DNA of 64,000 nucleotides from the NCBI GenBank assembly GCA_021399435.1, contig JAJTUP010000059.1, positions 1-64,000 of the forward strand, in the 5' to 3' direction. Each line of letters opens with the position of its first letter. Positions within the stretch are counted from its first letter, which is position 1. Under the pieces are notes generated by a model. The model had not been told where the DNA came from. It did no database searches and saw only the letters and a list, made by a program, of their open reading frames with translations. The DNA is from Diaporthe sp. PMI_573 (Eukaryota > Ascomycota > Sordariomycetes > Diaporthales > Diaporthaceae). A program made the position numbers and the translations under genes. Shown here piece after piece: positions 34,987-46,357 of this stretch.

Positions 34987-36877
34987 ATGGGCCTCCTGCA
35001 ATCTTTCGTCGCGACCCTCATCCTCCTCCAGTCGGGCGTACTCGCGCATGGATCGCTTGGCTATGCGCAGGAGAAGCCATTAGTAGGCGACGCCAGTTTT
35101 GACTATGCCGAAGCATGTCCAGACTATGCCAAGTATTCCACAAGTCCTCAGTATGTCTGAGCCCACACGCGCGCCGAGCAGACCACCGTCTAACTGTACA
35201 CAGTCCCCCCAACAGCGAGGGGCCTCTCCAGCTTCCGTTCCAGCGACCGCATCCTAAATGCCGCACCTTCCATTCGGACGCCGTCGAGCAGGTGATCAAG
35301 GATGTCACCTCACGAATGAAAGACCCTGACCTGGCTCGTCTCTTCGAGAATACCTTTCCTTCGACCACCGACACGACAGTCAAATTCCACACGGACGGGA
35401 CTAAGAAGTTCAAGAAGAAGGAGTACGGCCGGAGCGCTCTGGACGATGGCGCATGGATGGGACCGCAATCGTTCATTATCACTGGGGACATCATAGCTGA
35501 ATGGCTCCGTGATAGTTGCAATCAGCTATCTCCCTACATGCCACTTGCGAAGAAGGACAAAGGCATATTTACACTGATTCTAGGAGCCATCAACACGCAG
35601 TCCGAGTACGTGATCGAGTCACCATACTGCAACGCATTCCAGCCACCTCCGATTTCTGGCCTCAAAAACACCTACAATGGCCAGGACGACTTTGTTCATC
35701 CGGTCTACGAGCCCTCTTTCGTCTTCGAGTGCAAGTACGAGCTGGACAGTCTGGGCCATTTCTTGACTCTGGCCAATGACTTCTACGAGACTACCGGCTC
35801 TCTTGAGTTTGTGAACCTACGCTTTCTGATGGCCCTGGAGACTGTGCTGGAAGTGTTGGGCCAACAGAGCCAACCTACATTCGACTCTGCCACGGGACAG
35901 TACCAAAGGAACACGTACACATTCAAGCGTCAGACCTTCGTTGGTACCGAGACTCTGAACCTGGATGGTGTGGGAAACCCTCTGAACAACGGAACGGGTC
36001 TCATCCGCAGCGCTTTCAGGCCGAGCGACGACGCCACGATCCTCGGCTTCTTCATCCCGGCGAATGCTATGATGGCGGTAGAACTGAAGAGGACGGCGAA
36101 AGCTCTCAAGGCTGCGGGTGAGGCCCACACTGCCGAGAAGTTTGAGAAGTGGAGCCAGCAGATCACCGACGGTATCTGGGACCACGGCGTGGTCCAGCAC
36201 GCCAAATTCGGTCGTGTATTCGCATACGAAGTAGACGGCTACGGCTCCCACATCTTGATGGATGATGCCAACTACCCAAGCTTGCTGGCTCTTCCATTAA
36301 TGGGCTTCATCCCGCCAGATGATGAAGTCTACCAGAATACGCGCAAGATGCTACTAAGTCGAGCGTCGAATCCGTACTATCTGGAGGGGCAAGAGTTTCG
36401 AGGCATTGGAGGTGAGAAATTGCGCGTGCATACAGTTCCTGATTCCGTGTTTGCTAATACTCGCAGGACCTCACATTGGACTACGGAATGCCTGGCCGAT
36501 GAGCTTGTTGATCCAAGCGCAGACAACTGATGACGATGCTGAGATCATGGGATGCCTTGACTATGTGCTGAAAACTGCCAAGCTTGGACTCATCCACGAA
36601 AGTATCGACGTGAACTCGGGATACGCATATACCAGTGAGATTCCCATGAGAAATCCACTGTGGTCTGATTTGAGCTAACTTATCATGTGCTTGTTCAAGG
36701 GAGTTGGTTTGCTTGTAAGACTTGCTTGTTTATGTCCAACCCCTCCACGTGTATATTTACAGCTGACAATCTTTTCTAGGGGCGAACGGTGTATTTGCTG
36801 AGACGATATTAGACCTGGCCAACCGCAAACCGCATCTGATATTCAAGGACGCTACTCCATATGATATATGGGAGTAG
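34987..36877 (+). CDS. Glycoside hydrolase family 125 (exo-alpha-1,6-mannosidase-like), secreted
   Basis: Five exons: 34987-35150, 35204-36411, 36467-36634, 36700-36714 and 36780-36877; 550 residues. A signal peptide precedes AHGSLGYAQ. Family landmarks: TGDIIAEWLRDSCNQL, LLALPLMGFI, GPHIGLRNAWPMSLL and the terminal YTRSWFAWANGVFAETILDL. The RDS and NAW blocks hold residues of the active site. GH125 enzymes trim alpha-1,6-linked mannose from N-glycans or mannans. The penultimate exon is only 15 nt (encoding most of SWFAW); without it the frame runs into stops, whereas with it the protein ends in the expected family sequence. Secretory-pathway or extracellular location is inferred from the signal peptide. 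Confidence 0.9.
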
Positions 36878-37510
36878 TAACCAGAAGGTTGGGGCGGATG
36901 CATTCCGGAACCTGTAAATACCGGCTAGTTACAGAGCAACCTGCAGCAGACCTTAGGATACCCTATAAAGCGCCTTTGTTTCGTATTGTCTTCCAACAAG
37001 CCACTAACGCAAAACCCCAATTTTTGGAGATGAGTCGCTCAGTTTCTTCAGAAAATATCCAGAGGTTTTGAAAAAAGAAAAACGGTCACTCCACTGTTGT
37101 CCCGAGCCGTTCAAATCTTCGAGAAATCAACTCCTTCAAGTGAGGACGGGAACGAGAACGAGAACGACGTCGACTTGCGATTCGCCGGAAACGATTCACG
37201 ATGCAGCCTCATGGCTGTACTTAGCCATTTTGGGTGTGCAAATGGGTAGCAATGATCCGCGCGTCGGTGGAGCTGGCCAGGGCAGGAGTTGGTTTCGCGA
37301 TCGCTTACATGGCTGGAATATGTGGTATGCCTCATGCTTCTGTTGAACAGATTCAGGAGTCTATAAAAGCCCGTTTTCTTCTCTTGCCAGGGCATAGACT
37401 GCTGTGATCCCAAGGTTGATTGCATCCAAGTCAGGTCCAAATTAAGGAGATGTTTTGGCTCTATTTTCAGCCAGTCCTCTGATTACCATCCATCGTGTGC
37501 GGTAGATAAA
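36878..37510. other. Intergenic, no gene recognised
   Basis: 633 bp; nothing distinct seen. Confidence 0.5.
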
Positions 37511-38676
37511 ATGCTTGGCAGAGGGCCAACACAACGAGGCCGGAAGGCCCTTGGGTGCCATTCAGTTGCTGCTGCCGGTATTGGTCTCGCCACAGGAAGC
37601 ATTCAGTATCACAAAGGGAAGAAGAGAGCGCGGAAGCAACAGGAAGAACAGTCGGATAGTGATGGGCATGCTACTTCACAGCACGAGCGAGCGAACGGCG
37701 AGAGCTTGCCCGAGGAGTGCGATGAGGCGCCGCTTGGAGGCTTGATGAAGCGCAGGAGGATCTTGCCGGAGAAGCAGACCAGACATCGAGATCCAACAGC
37801 CCGGGTTTCCCAGGCGAGGCCACGACACTAGCAGACGACATCATGCGCACGCATCGATCCGAGGAGCTGCCTATCCCCGGCGGGCGCCTCGAGCTGGCCG
37901 CATCACCCAGTGCCGACGCCGAAGGCTCGAACTCGCGGGTTCGTCAGAGCCTACGCCCCACTCCTCGAAGGTGCCGGGATCGACCAGCCAACGTTCCTCG
38001 ACTTCATCGATAAGCTGAACAAGGCTGTCGAGCCCAGTCTATGGCTCCAGGCCATCAACCTGGCCTCACTCGCAGCACAAAACCTACCCCAGCCCATTTC
38101 ACTGGCAATCTCGATAGCGTCAGAGATGGCGGCAGATGCTACGTCAGAGATGCACAGCTGCACGAAGACGAATGCTTTCCTTGATAAGACGAACAAAGAG
38201 TACTTCAAGCCAAGAGGGTTAGTCGCACTGCTCATGACCTGGAAGCCGCAAGACTCTTCTGTCATCACGACCGTTGTCACGAGCACTTCAACAGGAGGCA
38301 AAGGAATGTTCGGAAAGTTCCAGAACCGCCTGAAACCTCCTCCGCCGCAACCAGCTTCGAGTTCCCCGAGACAGCGCCCCTGGTGTTCCCGCCGCTCGAC
38401 GAGCTCGCCTTTGCCGCGCCAGAGAGCCCTGGGGTAGAGGCCAAGAAGCAGAACGCCATCAAGCGCAGCGGAAGCTTCGTCACTGACTATCTTCACCGGA
38501 GAGCCGTCGCGAAGTGGACCGGCGGCCACCCTGAGAGCAACATGGCGAACCTCGCACCCAAGCCGGAGTTTCGCTCGCTCTACGCGGACCCAAGTCACCC
38601 TGCTTCCAGCGGCGACCTCCTAGCTTTCGTCACTGCCCTTTCCGGAAGTAGCAGCAGCGGTTTGACGTGTCGCTGA
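37511..38676 (+). pseudogene. Conserved fungal protein of unknown function, reading frame broken
   Basis: The first frame begins MLGRGPTQRGRKALG at 37511, a Gly/Arg-rich start with a hydrophobic stretch, and stops at 37831. A second frame (about 37910-38330) encodes the conserved body (RTRGFVRAYAPLLEGAGIDQPTF, NLASLAAQ, RPRGLVALLMTW-like blocks). At about 38330 the frame moves by one base and coding continues as SFEFPETAPLVF to ALSG, ending at 38676. I found no splice sites that join the pieces at 38330, so a 1-nt deletion is likely; the start of the second frame also shows small indels. Either a recent pseudogene or assembly errors. The family is common in Pezizomycotina, with a C-terminal ANLAPKPEF...YADPSHPASSGD motif. 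Confidence 0.65.
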
Positions 38677-39267
38677 CATGTTCCTAGGATGTGTTGTATC
38701 TCATGATCGCCAGTCGACCTAGCGAGGAGATACCAACCCAACCGTTGGCCTGCAAAAATGTGACTCCCCTGGCGTGAAGAGTGCAAGTCGGGCCGTGAGG
38801 GGCCCGTGAAGGGGTGGACCCTCGGGGACCGGGCCGATCAGTTGCTTGACGGATCGGCGTGAGAATGAGCTTCGACGAGTGGGTAGGGCTGAGGAATGCC
38901 GGGGGTTGCGCTGGCACAGCTTTTGGTGGGATGTGGTAGACTACCTAGAGGAGATTTGCTCAAGTTATGGACCTCTACCGTAATTTGGTAGTCTTGCAGT
39001 CAATTTTTGTTTTCCATCCAGGCCTTGCAGATACGATGTAGCAATTCAGAGCGACACTCACCAGTTCTCTCACCTGCAAATTAAAATAAGACCTGGGTAC
39101 ATTGAATTTGACACGGCCGTCAAAGCTGACGCCGAAAGCCGGACAACGGCCCCTTCTCCACTTCTACTACCGCTCGTCGGAGCACAACCGTCCCGGAGCT
39201 CAGACGCCCGATAGAGGATCGTCGATCATGTGAACTGACAATACAAGCCTGGACATTGAATTATCCA
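38677..39267. other. Intergenic, no gene recognised
   Basis: 591 bp; promoter region of the aminotransferase. No distinct element. Confidence 0.5.
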
Positions 39268-41075
39268 ATGCCCGTCTCCTGTAAATCTGTCAGATGTCTT
39301 AAAAGCACTGGTCAGCTTCGCATTTCCCCGAGTGCCTATCCCCAACATCAACGACACTTCTCTTCCTTCAGCATGACGCCCTCAGAACCACCACCTGCTG
39401 AGCCCAAGAAGCGCGCCATCAACCTCCTTCGTGGCTGGCCATCGCCTAATGTACTCCCAGCAGAGGCTCTCAAGGTGGCTGCCAATAAGGTCCTGTCCAA
39501 TCCCGACATTTTTGTCCCAGGTTTGTGGAATCTCCTGAGGCGAAGGGCCACTCTCACCCGTCTCCTAAACCCGCTCTGTCACACAGGCTGACCTTCAATG
39601 AGGTCTCCAATATGGGCCTGACCCCGGCTACCAGCCCCTGCGTGAAGAGCTGTCTAGGTTTCTGAGCGGGCAATACGGCACCGGGGCAGATGCTGAGAGG
39701 ATCTGTGTCTCAGGCGGCGCAAGCCAAGCATTAGCCTGTGTACTACAGTCTTTCACTGAGCCCGTATACACCAAGGCCGTATGGGCCATTGCACCCTGCT
39801 ACTATCTGGCATGTGCAATCTTCGAGGACTCAGGCTTCAAGGGACGGCTGAGGGCAGTTCCCGAGGACGGTGAGGGCATCGATCTAGAATGGCTGGAACG
39901 GGGCCTGGAGAGTTTCAAGGACAAGACAAACCCGGACGAGACTCCCGTGTACAAAACACCGGAGCTCAGGAAGGTTTACAGGCATGTCATCTACGCCGTA
40001 CCTTCTGCCGCCAACCCATCGGGAAAGACGATGACTCTCAGGAGGAGGGAAGCACTCGTTCGTTTAGCGCGCAAGTACAATTGCCTCATCGTTTGCGACG
40101 ACGTTTACGACTTTCTGCAATGGCCTGTCGCTGAGGCCTCCTTTATTCCTCCTTCAGGGACAACGCCTGCCAAGGTTAAGATACTTCCGAGACTGTCAGA
40201 CATCGACTTCGCGCTTGGGCCTAGCAAATACGACCAGTCCCAACCAGACGGCAAGTGGTTCGGCCACGCAATCAGTAACGGCAGTTTCAGCAAGATAGTC
40301 GGCCCAGGAATAAGGACGGGCTGGGTCGAGGGAACGCGGGACTTCGCCTTCGGCCTCGCGCAGACTGGCTCGACCAAATCCGGCGGCGCCCCCAGCCAGC
40401 TCTCAGCAACTATTGTGTGCGAGATGATGAAGAGCGGCCAGCTGGCGCGGCACATAGACGGGGCCTGCAAGCCGAGCCTGCAGAGGAGGCACGCCCTTAT
40501 GATGAAGGCCGTACACGAGCACCTGGACCGGTTCGGGATCGAGGTGCTGGACTCAAATCCGACCGATGGCGGTGGGAGGGCCTATGGGGGCTACTTTGGT
40601 AAGGAGCTTTTGGACAAGATCTTAACCCCTTCAAGACGGAAGCTCTCCCATCTGTGGCCTGGCCTCAAAGGACTTATTACGCTGGTGGTTTGAGATGGGC
40701 TATGGCCACACTGTGGCCCTTTACTTCCCCTATTTGTATGAAACTGCCCCCTTGGTGCTCTGATAGCTGACTCCGACTGCTGCAGTGTGGATCACATTCC
40801 CGAGGGGACCGACGGCTCAGTCCATCGCGAAACGAGCTTTGGAAGATGAGAACCTTGTCGTTCCGCCGGGTGAGATGTTCCAGGTCAAAGGCGACGAAAA
40901 GGCGGTGCAGTTCCCTCACAGTATCCGGCTGTGCTTCGCCTGGGAGGAGGAGCGCGATCTTGTCGAAGGGGTCGCACGTCTCGGCCGCGCTGTTGAGTCA
41001 CTCTGGAACAAGGAGGAACCGGCTCCAAAAGCACAAGGTGGCTCCGGGGGTGGCAAACTAGACGCCTTCTACTGA
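39268..41075 (+). CDS. PLP-dependent class I/II aminotransferase; carries an introner-like intron
   Basis: Exons 39268-39520, 39603-40598 and 40786-41075; 512 residues. Family marks: INLLRGWPSP near the start, YGPDPGYQPLRE, SGGASQAL, ANPSG (substrate/PLP site), CDDVYDFL (Asp and Tyr contacting PLP) and the Schiff-base Lys in SFSKIVGPGIRTGW. It transfers amino groups between amino acids and 2-oxo acids; substrate is not predictable (kynurenine/2-aminoadipate-like group is closest). The first 35 residues (RISPSAYPQHQRHFSSFS) look like a mitochondrial presequence; a second Met at 39373 would give a cytosolic form. Intron 2 (187 bp) splits the GGYF|VW motif and is the second introner copy. Confidence 0.9.
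40599..40785 (+). repeat. Introner-like element, copy B (187-bp intron)
   Basis: Complete intron from GTAAGGAGCTT to CGACTGCTGCAG, the same length as the intron at 23563-23749 and matching it at about 163 of 187 positions. Identity is densest in the middle (about 40 consecutive bases identical around 40676-40722), where the GGCCACACTGTGGCC hairpin sits at 40704-40718. A branch-site-like CTGAC lies about 20 nt before the acceptor. Confidence 0.9.
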
Positions 41076-41595
41076 TGCCCTCACCTAACTCAATATACTT
41101 ACCAAATGCATTCACATGCGCGCAGGGTGCTCCTCTAAGGCTGGTTCTTGCGACGTGGAACCAATGCGGTCGAGGCAGGCGGATGTTTATGGGTAGCGAG
41201 TGGCATTCCGCCTCGGAGTTTGGGACTTGGGCTCGGGACTGGAGTAATGGCACAAGGTAGCATGGCGATGATGCTAACGGCGAGTATGTCAACTGGATGA
41301 GTTCCTACTATGAAAGTATGTGTTCTATCCGAGAAACTACTTCAGGCTAATGAGGTGGTCCAAAAGTCTCAGAATCCTGTCTCGTGACAGCAAGGCTTTA
41401 CGCCGGCCCCAGGAGGAGCGTGCTTTGCGAATTTGACGTCTCTGTTCAACGCGAAATTAAACCGTCCTTGGGACGTTGTAATCTAAGTCATCATGCTCGA
41501 AATGGGTATCTCATGTCATCGCTATTGCTGGCTTGAAAGCCCAGAGTTCATATATGCCCCGCGCAGCCGGACTTCATTCGTGACCTTTGCCGGTA
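41076..41595. other. Intergenic between convergent genes
   Basis: 520 bp shared terminator region of the aminotransferase and ESA1; no distinct element seen. Confidence 0.5.
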
Positions 41596-43198
41596 CTACC
41601 AGCCCCACGTCCTGTTAGACGCCGTGAATACAGGTGGCTTCCATTGGATCAATTCCGGTTTGATCTCTCTCCACAGCAGCTTCTCCCTCTTCTCCCTCCT
41701 TTTATTGTGCGCCTCCATCTGGCTGTTCGGTACGACAATCTTGTGCTCGCCTTTGTGGTAGACTTGCATCTTATAGGCTTGTAGCGTGTGCTCGACGTCC
41801 TGCGTGGTCATGGCCAAGGCTGAAGAAATCTGCTCGATGCTGCACCTATCGTCCTTGTCGTGGTACTCGAGCAGCATGTCCACTATATTTTCAATCCAGT
41901 ATTGCCGGTAACTAAGGAGACCCAGATCAGAGAGGGGTTTCTCAGGCGACCCCAGCTTGCCCTCAATCTTCGAGAGCTCGTAAGAGAACTGTATCAACAG
42001 CCGGCCATAACCCTTGCGCTGGTATTGAGGCAGCGTCAGAATGCAGGCGACATTGTAGCCATCCGCACTCTCCTTTTCTTTTGAAAAATAGCCGACGAGA
42101 TGGCAACCCTTATCCGTCCGCTTGGTCATGACGTAGAAGAGGAAAGGGTCCACGTCGTAGTAAAGGGTCTTGTGGTCGAGAAACATCTTCGACAGCAGGC
42201 AGAGATTCCTGCACCATGTCCGCTGCCTCCGGCCGTCAATCTCCCAGAATGATACCCAATCGTCCCTGTAGATCTCGTTTCCCGGCGGATGTTGCAGCGT
42301 GCACTTGTGACGATGCCGTTTAAAGCCGGTGAAATTGCCGTAGTAGATGAGGCAGAACTCGCAGATGTACATGACATCCTCCTGAGTGAAAGCCTCTGGG
42401 TACGGCGAGAAATACCAAGGGAAAAGGTCGTGTTGACCAAACTGAACCGTTGAAATATTTCGGATGCGGGCAATCTCGGTCGGATTCTGTGTCATGGAAC
42501 CCGAGGTACGCAGCTTTTCGATCTCATCCTCTCTGCTGAAAGAGTCTGGTCTTGGCGTCTCGTCGCCGTCGACGTCCATCTCGTCTCCGGCCGCGGGCGT
42601 AGGCGCACCATCTTGGATCGGCGTGGCCACCTCGGGGCCTTCGTCCCCAGTGGGTGTGCCCTTCTGCGTCTGCGACTGCGACTGGGGATCGACAAAGTCG
42701 GTCCATGGGTATGGCGTCTGGGCTTCGGAGGTGATGGACTGCTCTCGCCTTCCTGGCGGCGGTCGCTTGTGCGGTCTCTTCCCAGGAGGCTGTGTTTTCT
42801 TGGATGGTGCTACTGCGCCCTTCTTGGTCTTCCCGTCCTTCAGCTTATCCTTGTCCGGGTTCGGCCACTCGACGTCTTGCTCAAAATCGATCCTAGAGAG
42901 GGGGACCCATTCGTCAAGTCGCTTGTTGAAGTTGTCAAAGTTGCAGTAGCACTGGCGGCCGCTCTTTATGTCCCTGATGCCTAGGATCTCTGCGCGTCGA
43001 GGCTGGCCGTTCTTCTCCACCATCGCAATGCACCCGACCCTAGCGACAGTGCTGGTTAGTGGGGTTGCGCGCGTGCGCCAGGAGATTGGGAGAGGAATTC
43101 ATGTTTGCATACACGAGTGTATCGGGCGTCGCCTTGCCCTTTTTTCGCGACCCATCGCTACCAACGACAGGCTCCCCATTAGGAACGCCAGGACTCAT
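41596..43198 (-). CDS. esa1: MYST histone acetyltransferase Esa1 (NuA4 catalytic subunit)
   Basis: Exons 43198-43113 and 43039-41596; 509 residues. A chromo-barrel domain (VGCIAMVEKNGQPRRAEIL, FNKRLDEWVPLSRID) is followed by a disordered Pro/Lys linker and the MYST domain from about 230: C2HC finger beginning CEFC (about 254) and ending KRHRHKC, catalytic Cys in YNVACILTLP, acetyl-CoA loop QYQRKGYGRLLI (about 368) and Glu in GSPEKPLSDLG. It acetylates H4/H2A in chromatin as part of NuA4. The first exon (MSPGVPNGEP...) was joined through a GTATGC donor and CGCTAG acceptor, with an ACTAAC branch site. Confidence 0.95.
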
Positions 43199-43619
43199 GA
43201 TGAACTTGGGTGAGGTGGATTGACCGTGGATGGGTTGATGTTTGATCGGTCGACTGATTTGATTGATTGATTACCGAATGGCGGATTGCGACCGCGGCAT
43301 TTGTAGCGCCGTTTCACAGTCCCTACAGCGGGTCTTCCAGAAGGCTAATCGGGTCGCTAGCAGATTCCAACCAATCCGGGCAGGCATCTGATAAGCGTTT
43401 ATCGGCCGACGCCCGAGTCACCCCCCTCGGCCGGCAACCCTGTGACCTGAAGCATGCTTTTTCAGTAGTCCTCAATTCTCTGCCTGTCAGTCCTTGCCTT
43501 CACCTTGAGAACCAGGGCCTTAAACGCCCTCGAATCGCCATTTTTGAACGCTGAAAATGGCCTAATGAGCGACAACTTATTTCACCTCATTCAGTGGATC
43601 GGGCTCACGAGTTTGGAAG
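43199..43619. promoter_or_regulatory. Bidirectional promoter ESA1/REX4
   Basis: 421 bp between divergent starts. A GATTGATT(G) run lies at about 43259-43271. No TATA or MCB box found. Confidence 0.5.
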
Positions 43620-44606
43620 ATGGCGCCTGGACTCTCGTCAAATTGGAAACAGTTGCAGGCCAAGATCAAGCAAGAGTCGACCAAGTCTCAAGGCCAGAAG
43701 AGGAAGGCCGACGACAGCGCTGGAGCCCAGGGCTCACAACAGCCTCCTTCGAAGAGGCCCAAGGGCAGCTCCAAAACACCACAGCCAAATCCAAAGCCTC
43801 TGCGCCCCAAGAGTAGCGCTTCGAGGGCAAGTCAAAAGTCAAATATGGGTGCCTCCCAGTCCCAGCCTGGTAGATCAGCATCCCTCGCACTTTGGGCAGA
43901 AGACAACGACATCTCGCCAGAAGCTGTTTCAGAAGCGTACGGCCTGGGTGCTAGGGACAACTCACTGCTTACCGCCTCTGCTGTGCGCCCGAACGAGGGC
44001 CTGGCGCCCGATTGCGAGGTTGGCAAGTACATTGCCATCGACTGCGAGATGGTCGGAGTCGGGGAGGGAGGCTACGGACACGCCCTTGCGAGGGTCAGTA
44101 TTGTCGACTTCCATGGGCGTCAGGTGTACGACTCGTATGTTCGACCTCAGGAACGAGTAGTGGACTGGAGGACAAGGATCAGCGGCATAGCTCCTAAGCA
44201 CATGGCTGCAGCAAGAGAATTCGCGGATGTGCAGGCTCAAGTGGCGCAGCTTTTGCGCTCCCGGATCCTCGTGGGCCACGACCTAAAGCATGACCTGGAC
44301 GTCTTGATGCTTGATCACCCGCGACGAGACATCCGCGACACGGCAAAGTTCTCTGGCTTTAAGAAGTATGGCCATGGTCCCAAGCCAGCCCTGCGAGTCC
44401 TGGCCAGAGAGATTTTGGGGGTCGAGATCCAGACAGGCCAGCACACCAGTATCGAAGATGCCCGGGTCGCCATGCTGTTATTCAGGAGATACAAACATTT
44501 TTTCGACGTGGAGCATGCCAGCCGGTATCCCGACATTGTCCCAAAGGCAATCGAAGCCAAACCCAAGGCTAAGCCCAAAAAGACCAAAAAGAAGCGGCGT
44601 AACTGA
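43620..44606 (+). CDS. rex4: RNA exonuclease 4 (Rex4, DEDDh family)
   Basis: Single exon, 328 residues. After a Lys/Ser/Gln-rich nuclear-type N-terminus (about 100 residues) comes the DEDDh exonuclease domain: IAIDCEMVGVG (Asp, Glu; about 140), VGHDLKHDLD (Asp; about 220) and HTSIEDARVAML (His, Asp; about 275). The C-terminus is a Lys/Pro-rich nucleolar-type tail. Rex4 works in pre-rRNA processing (ITS1). Unusually among its neighbours, it has no intron. Confidence 0.93.
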   Translation: MAPGLSSNWKQLQAKIKQESTKSQGQKRKADDSAGAQGSQQPPSKRPKGSSKTPQPNPKPLRPKSSASRASQKSNMGASQSQPGRSASLALWAEDNDISPEAVSEAYGLGARDNSLLTASAVRPNEGLAPDCEVGKYIAIDCEMVGVGEGGYGHALARVSIVDFHGRQVYDSYVRPQERVVDWRTRISGIAPKHMAAAREFADVQAQVAQLLRSRILVGHDLKHDLDVLMLDHPRRDIRDTAKFSGFKKYGHGPKPALRVLAREILGVEIQTGQHTSIEDARVAMLLFRRYKHFFDVEHASRYPDIVPKAIEAKPKAKPKKTKKKRRN

Positions 44607-44782
44607 TCGGCCCGGCGCAGTAATTATGTTCATTAAACCTTCGACTTCGTCTAGTCTACTACGCGGTACACAGAAACCGATACAGCGTAATGCTACTGCT
44701 GAAGGGATGAATCGAAGAAAGATGCGCAAAAACGCTTCTCGGGTCCGGCCGAATCCAGGCACTCGCAACACAAGGGGGTGCC

Positions 44783-46357
44783 TCATCTAGGAATGCCCTC
44801 CATGAGCTCCATTGCGCCATCTCGTCCAACAGAAATGATGACATCTCCCAAAGTCTTGGCGAGGAAACCGGCTTCACAATACCTGAAGTAGTACTGATCT
44901 CTTTGTCAGTGGGGATCAGTGGCTTTGGTTGTGAGACTCACCTCCCATTTCCTCCTGAACACTGCAACGCCTTCATCTGTCAAATCTCCGTGCTTCTCCA
45001 GGAGGGCAGGCTTGATCTTGGACTCGAAGTTGTTCATAAAACTTTCTCTCCACAGCCTCAAAGTCTTGGCATAATGGCCCCCAATATTATCCACCTTCTC
45101 AACAACCAGTGTTCCATCGGATTCTTTGCTGATGTGGTTGATTAGCTGCGTGATCGAGGGGAGGTATCCGCCGGGGAAAATGTAATGGTTGATGAAGCTG
45201 GACAGCCGTTAGCACCATTCGTCTGAACCTTACGGTTTGGTCACGACTCACTCCTCGCTGTTCGAGTATGCCTCATGCCGTCCCTCGGGCATGGTGATGC
45301 ACTGGAAGACTGCGATTCCGCCGTCCTTCTTCAAAAGGCGGTGGATGCAAGCAAAGTAGGTGCCAAGGAATTCCTGCCCCACCGCCTCCAGCATCTCGAT
45401 TGAGACGATCTTGTCGTAAGGTCGTTGGGGGACGGGCAAGGCTCGATAGTCCATAAGCAGCACCTCTATTCGGTCCGACAAGCCAGCCTTTGCAATTCTA
45501 TCCTCTGCAAGTGCTTTTTGTTCTTGCGAGAGCGTCAGGCTGGTGACCCGGCATTTCGTTTTCTGCACGGCCAGAATCGCAAAGGAGCCCCAGCCAGTCC
45601 CGATTTCCAACACGTGGTCCGTCGACTTGATGTGCGCCTCGTCAATGAAGACCTGCAATTTTCTGATCTGCGCCTCTTCCAGTGTCTCGTCAGAAGGGCC
45701 GAATTTGTCCCATATCGGACACGAGTAAGTCATATCTGGCGACAAGAAGGCCGCAAACATCTCATTGCTAATGTCATAGTGGGCTGAAATGTTGAGCAAG
45801 GAATTCGACATGGTGTTTGTTCTTCGGGCCAGCGCCGAAGCGTAGCTCGAGAAGGTCGATAGCATGGTCGTTCCGTTACCCAATTGCTCTCGGTTCGCCA
45901 GGAAGAGCTACACCGCGCAGAACTATTAGCATGGCTTGGCCACCATATGTGGGGGCAGAGGTGACTTTATTACCTGGAAGAAGGCCGTCAAGTCGGTGCA
46001 GTCCACCTCTCCCAACATGTATGCTTCTGAGAAACCCATGTCGGCGAACAGGATTAGCCGCATCCAGAAGGCGCTCTTCTTGACAACCAGTTCCACCCTA
46101 GGAACGCTGACCGTGCCGTTCACCACGACTCTCCCTGGCAGCTTGGAAGAGCCCAGCTTCTCGCCAAAGACATGATTGGTGCCATCGACCTCGTCTACGA
46201 GCACCAGGGTTCCCACCTGGATGTTACTGAATACAGAGTGTACTGCCCACTTCGCAGCAGACACACTGGGGCCCCAGGTGATGCCTCCTATTGTGCCGCG
46301 GGCTGACTGGACCCATTGGCTGGGTGGTCGCGTGATAAAGCTGGGTAACAACGGCAT
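44783..46357 (-). CDS. Cyclopropane-fatty-acyl-phospholipid synthase-like SAM methyltransferase
   Basis: Exons 46357-45974, 45907-45252, 45197-44942 and 44893-44783; 468 residues. The N-terminal part (VGTLVLVDEVDGTNHVFG; ADMGFSEAYMLGEVDC) is the CFA-synthase lipid-side domain; NISAHYDISNEMFAAFLSPD precedes the SAM site VLEIGTGWGSFAI (about 225), then IVSIEMLEAVG and FINHYIFPGGYLPS. The last exon ends YYFRYCEAGF. Such enzymes add a methylene bridge across double bonds of membrane lipid acyl chains; fungal members are known but their products are less studied, so substrate is inferred. Introns 48-66 bp. Confidence 0.9.
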
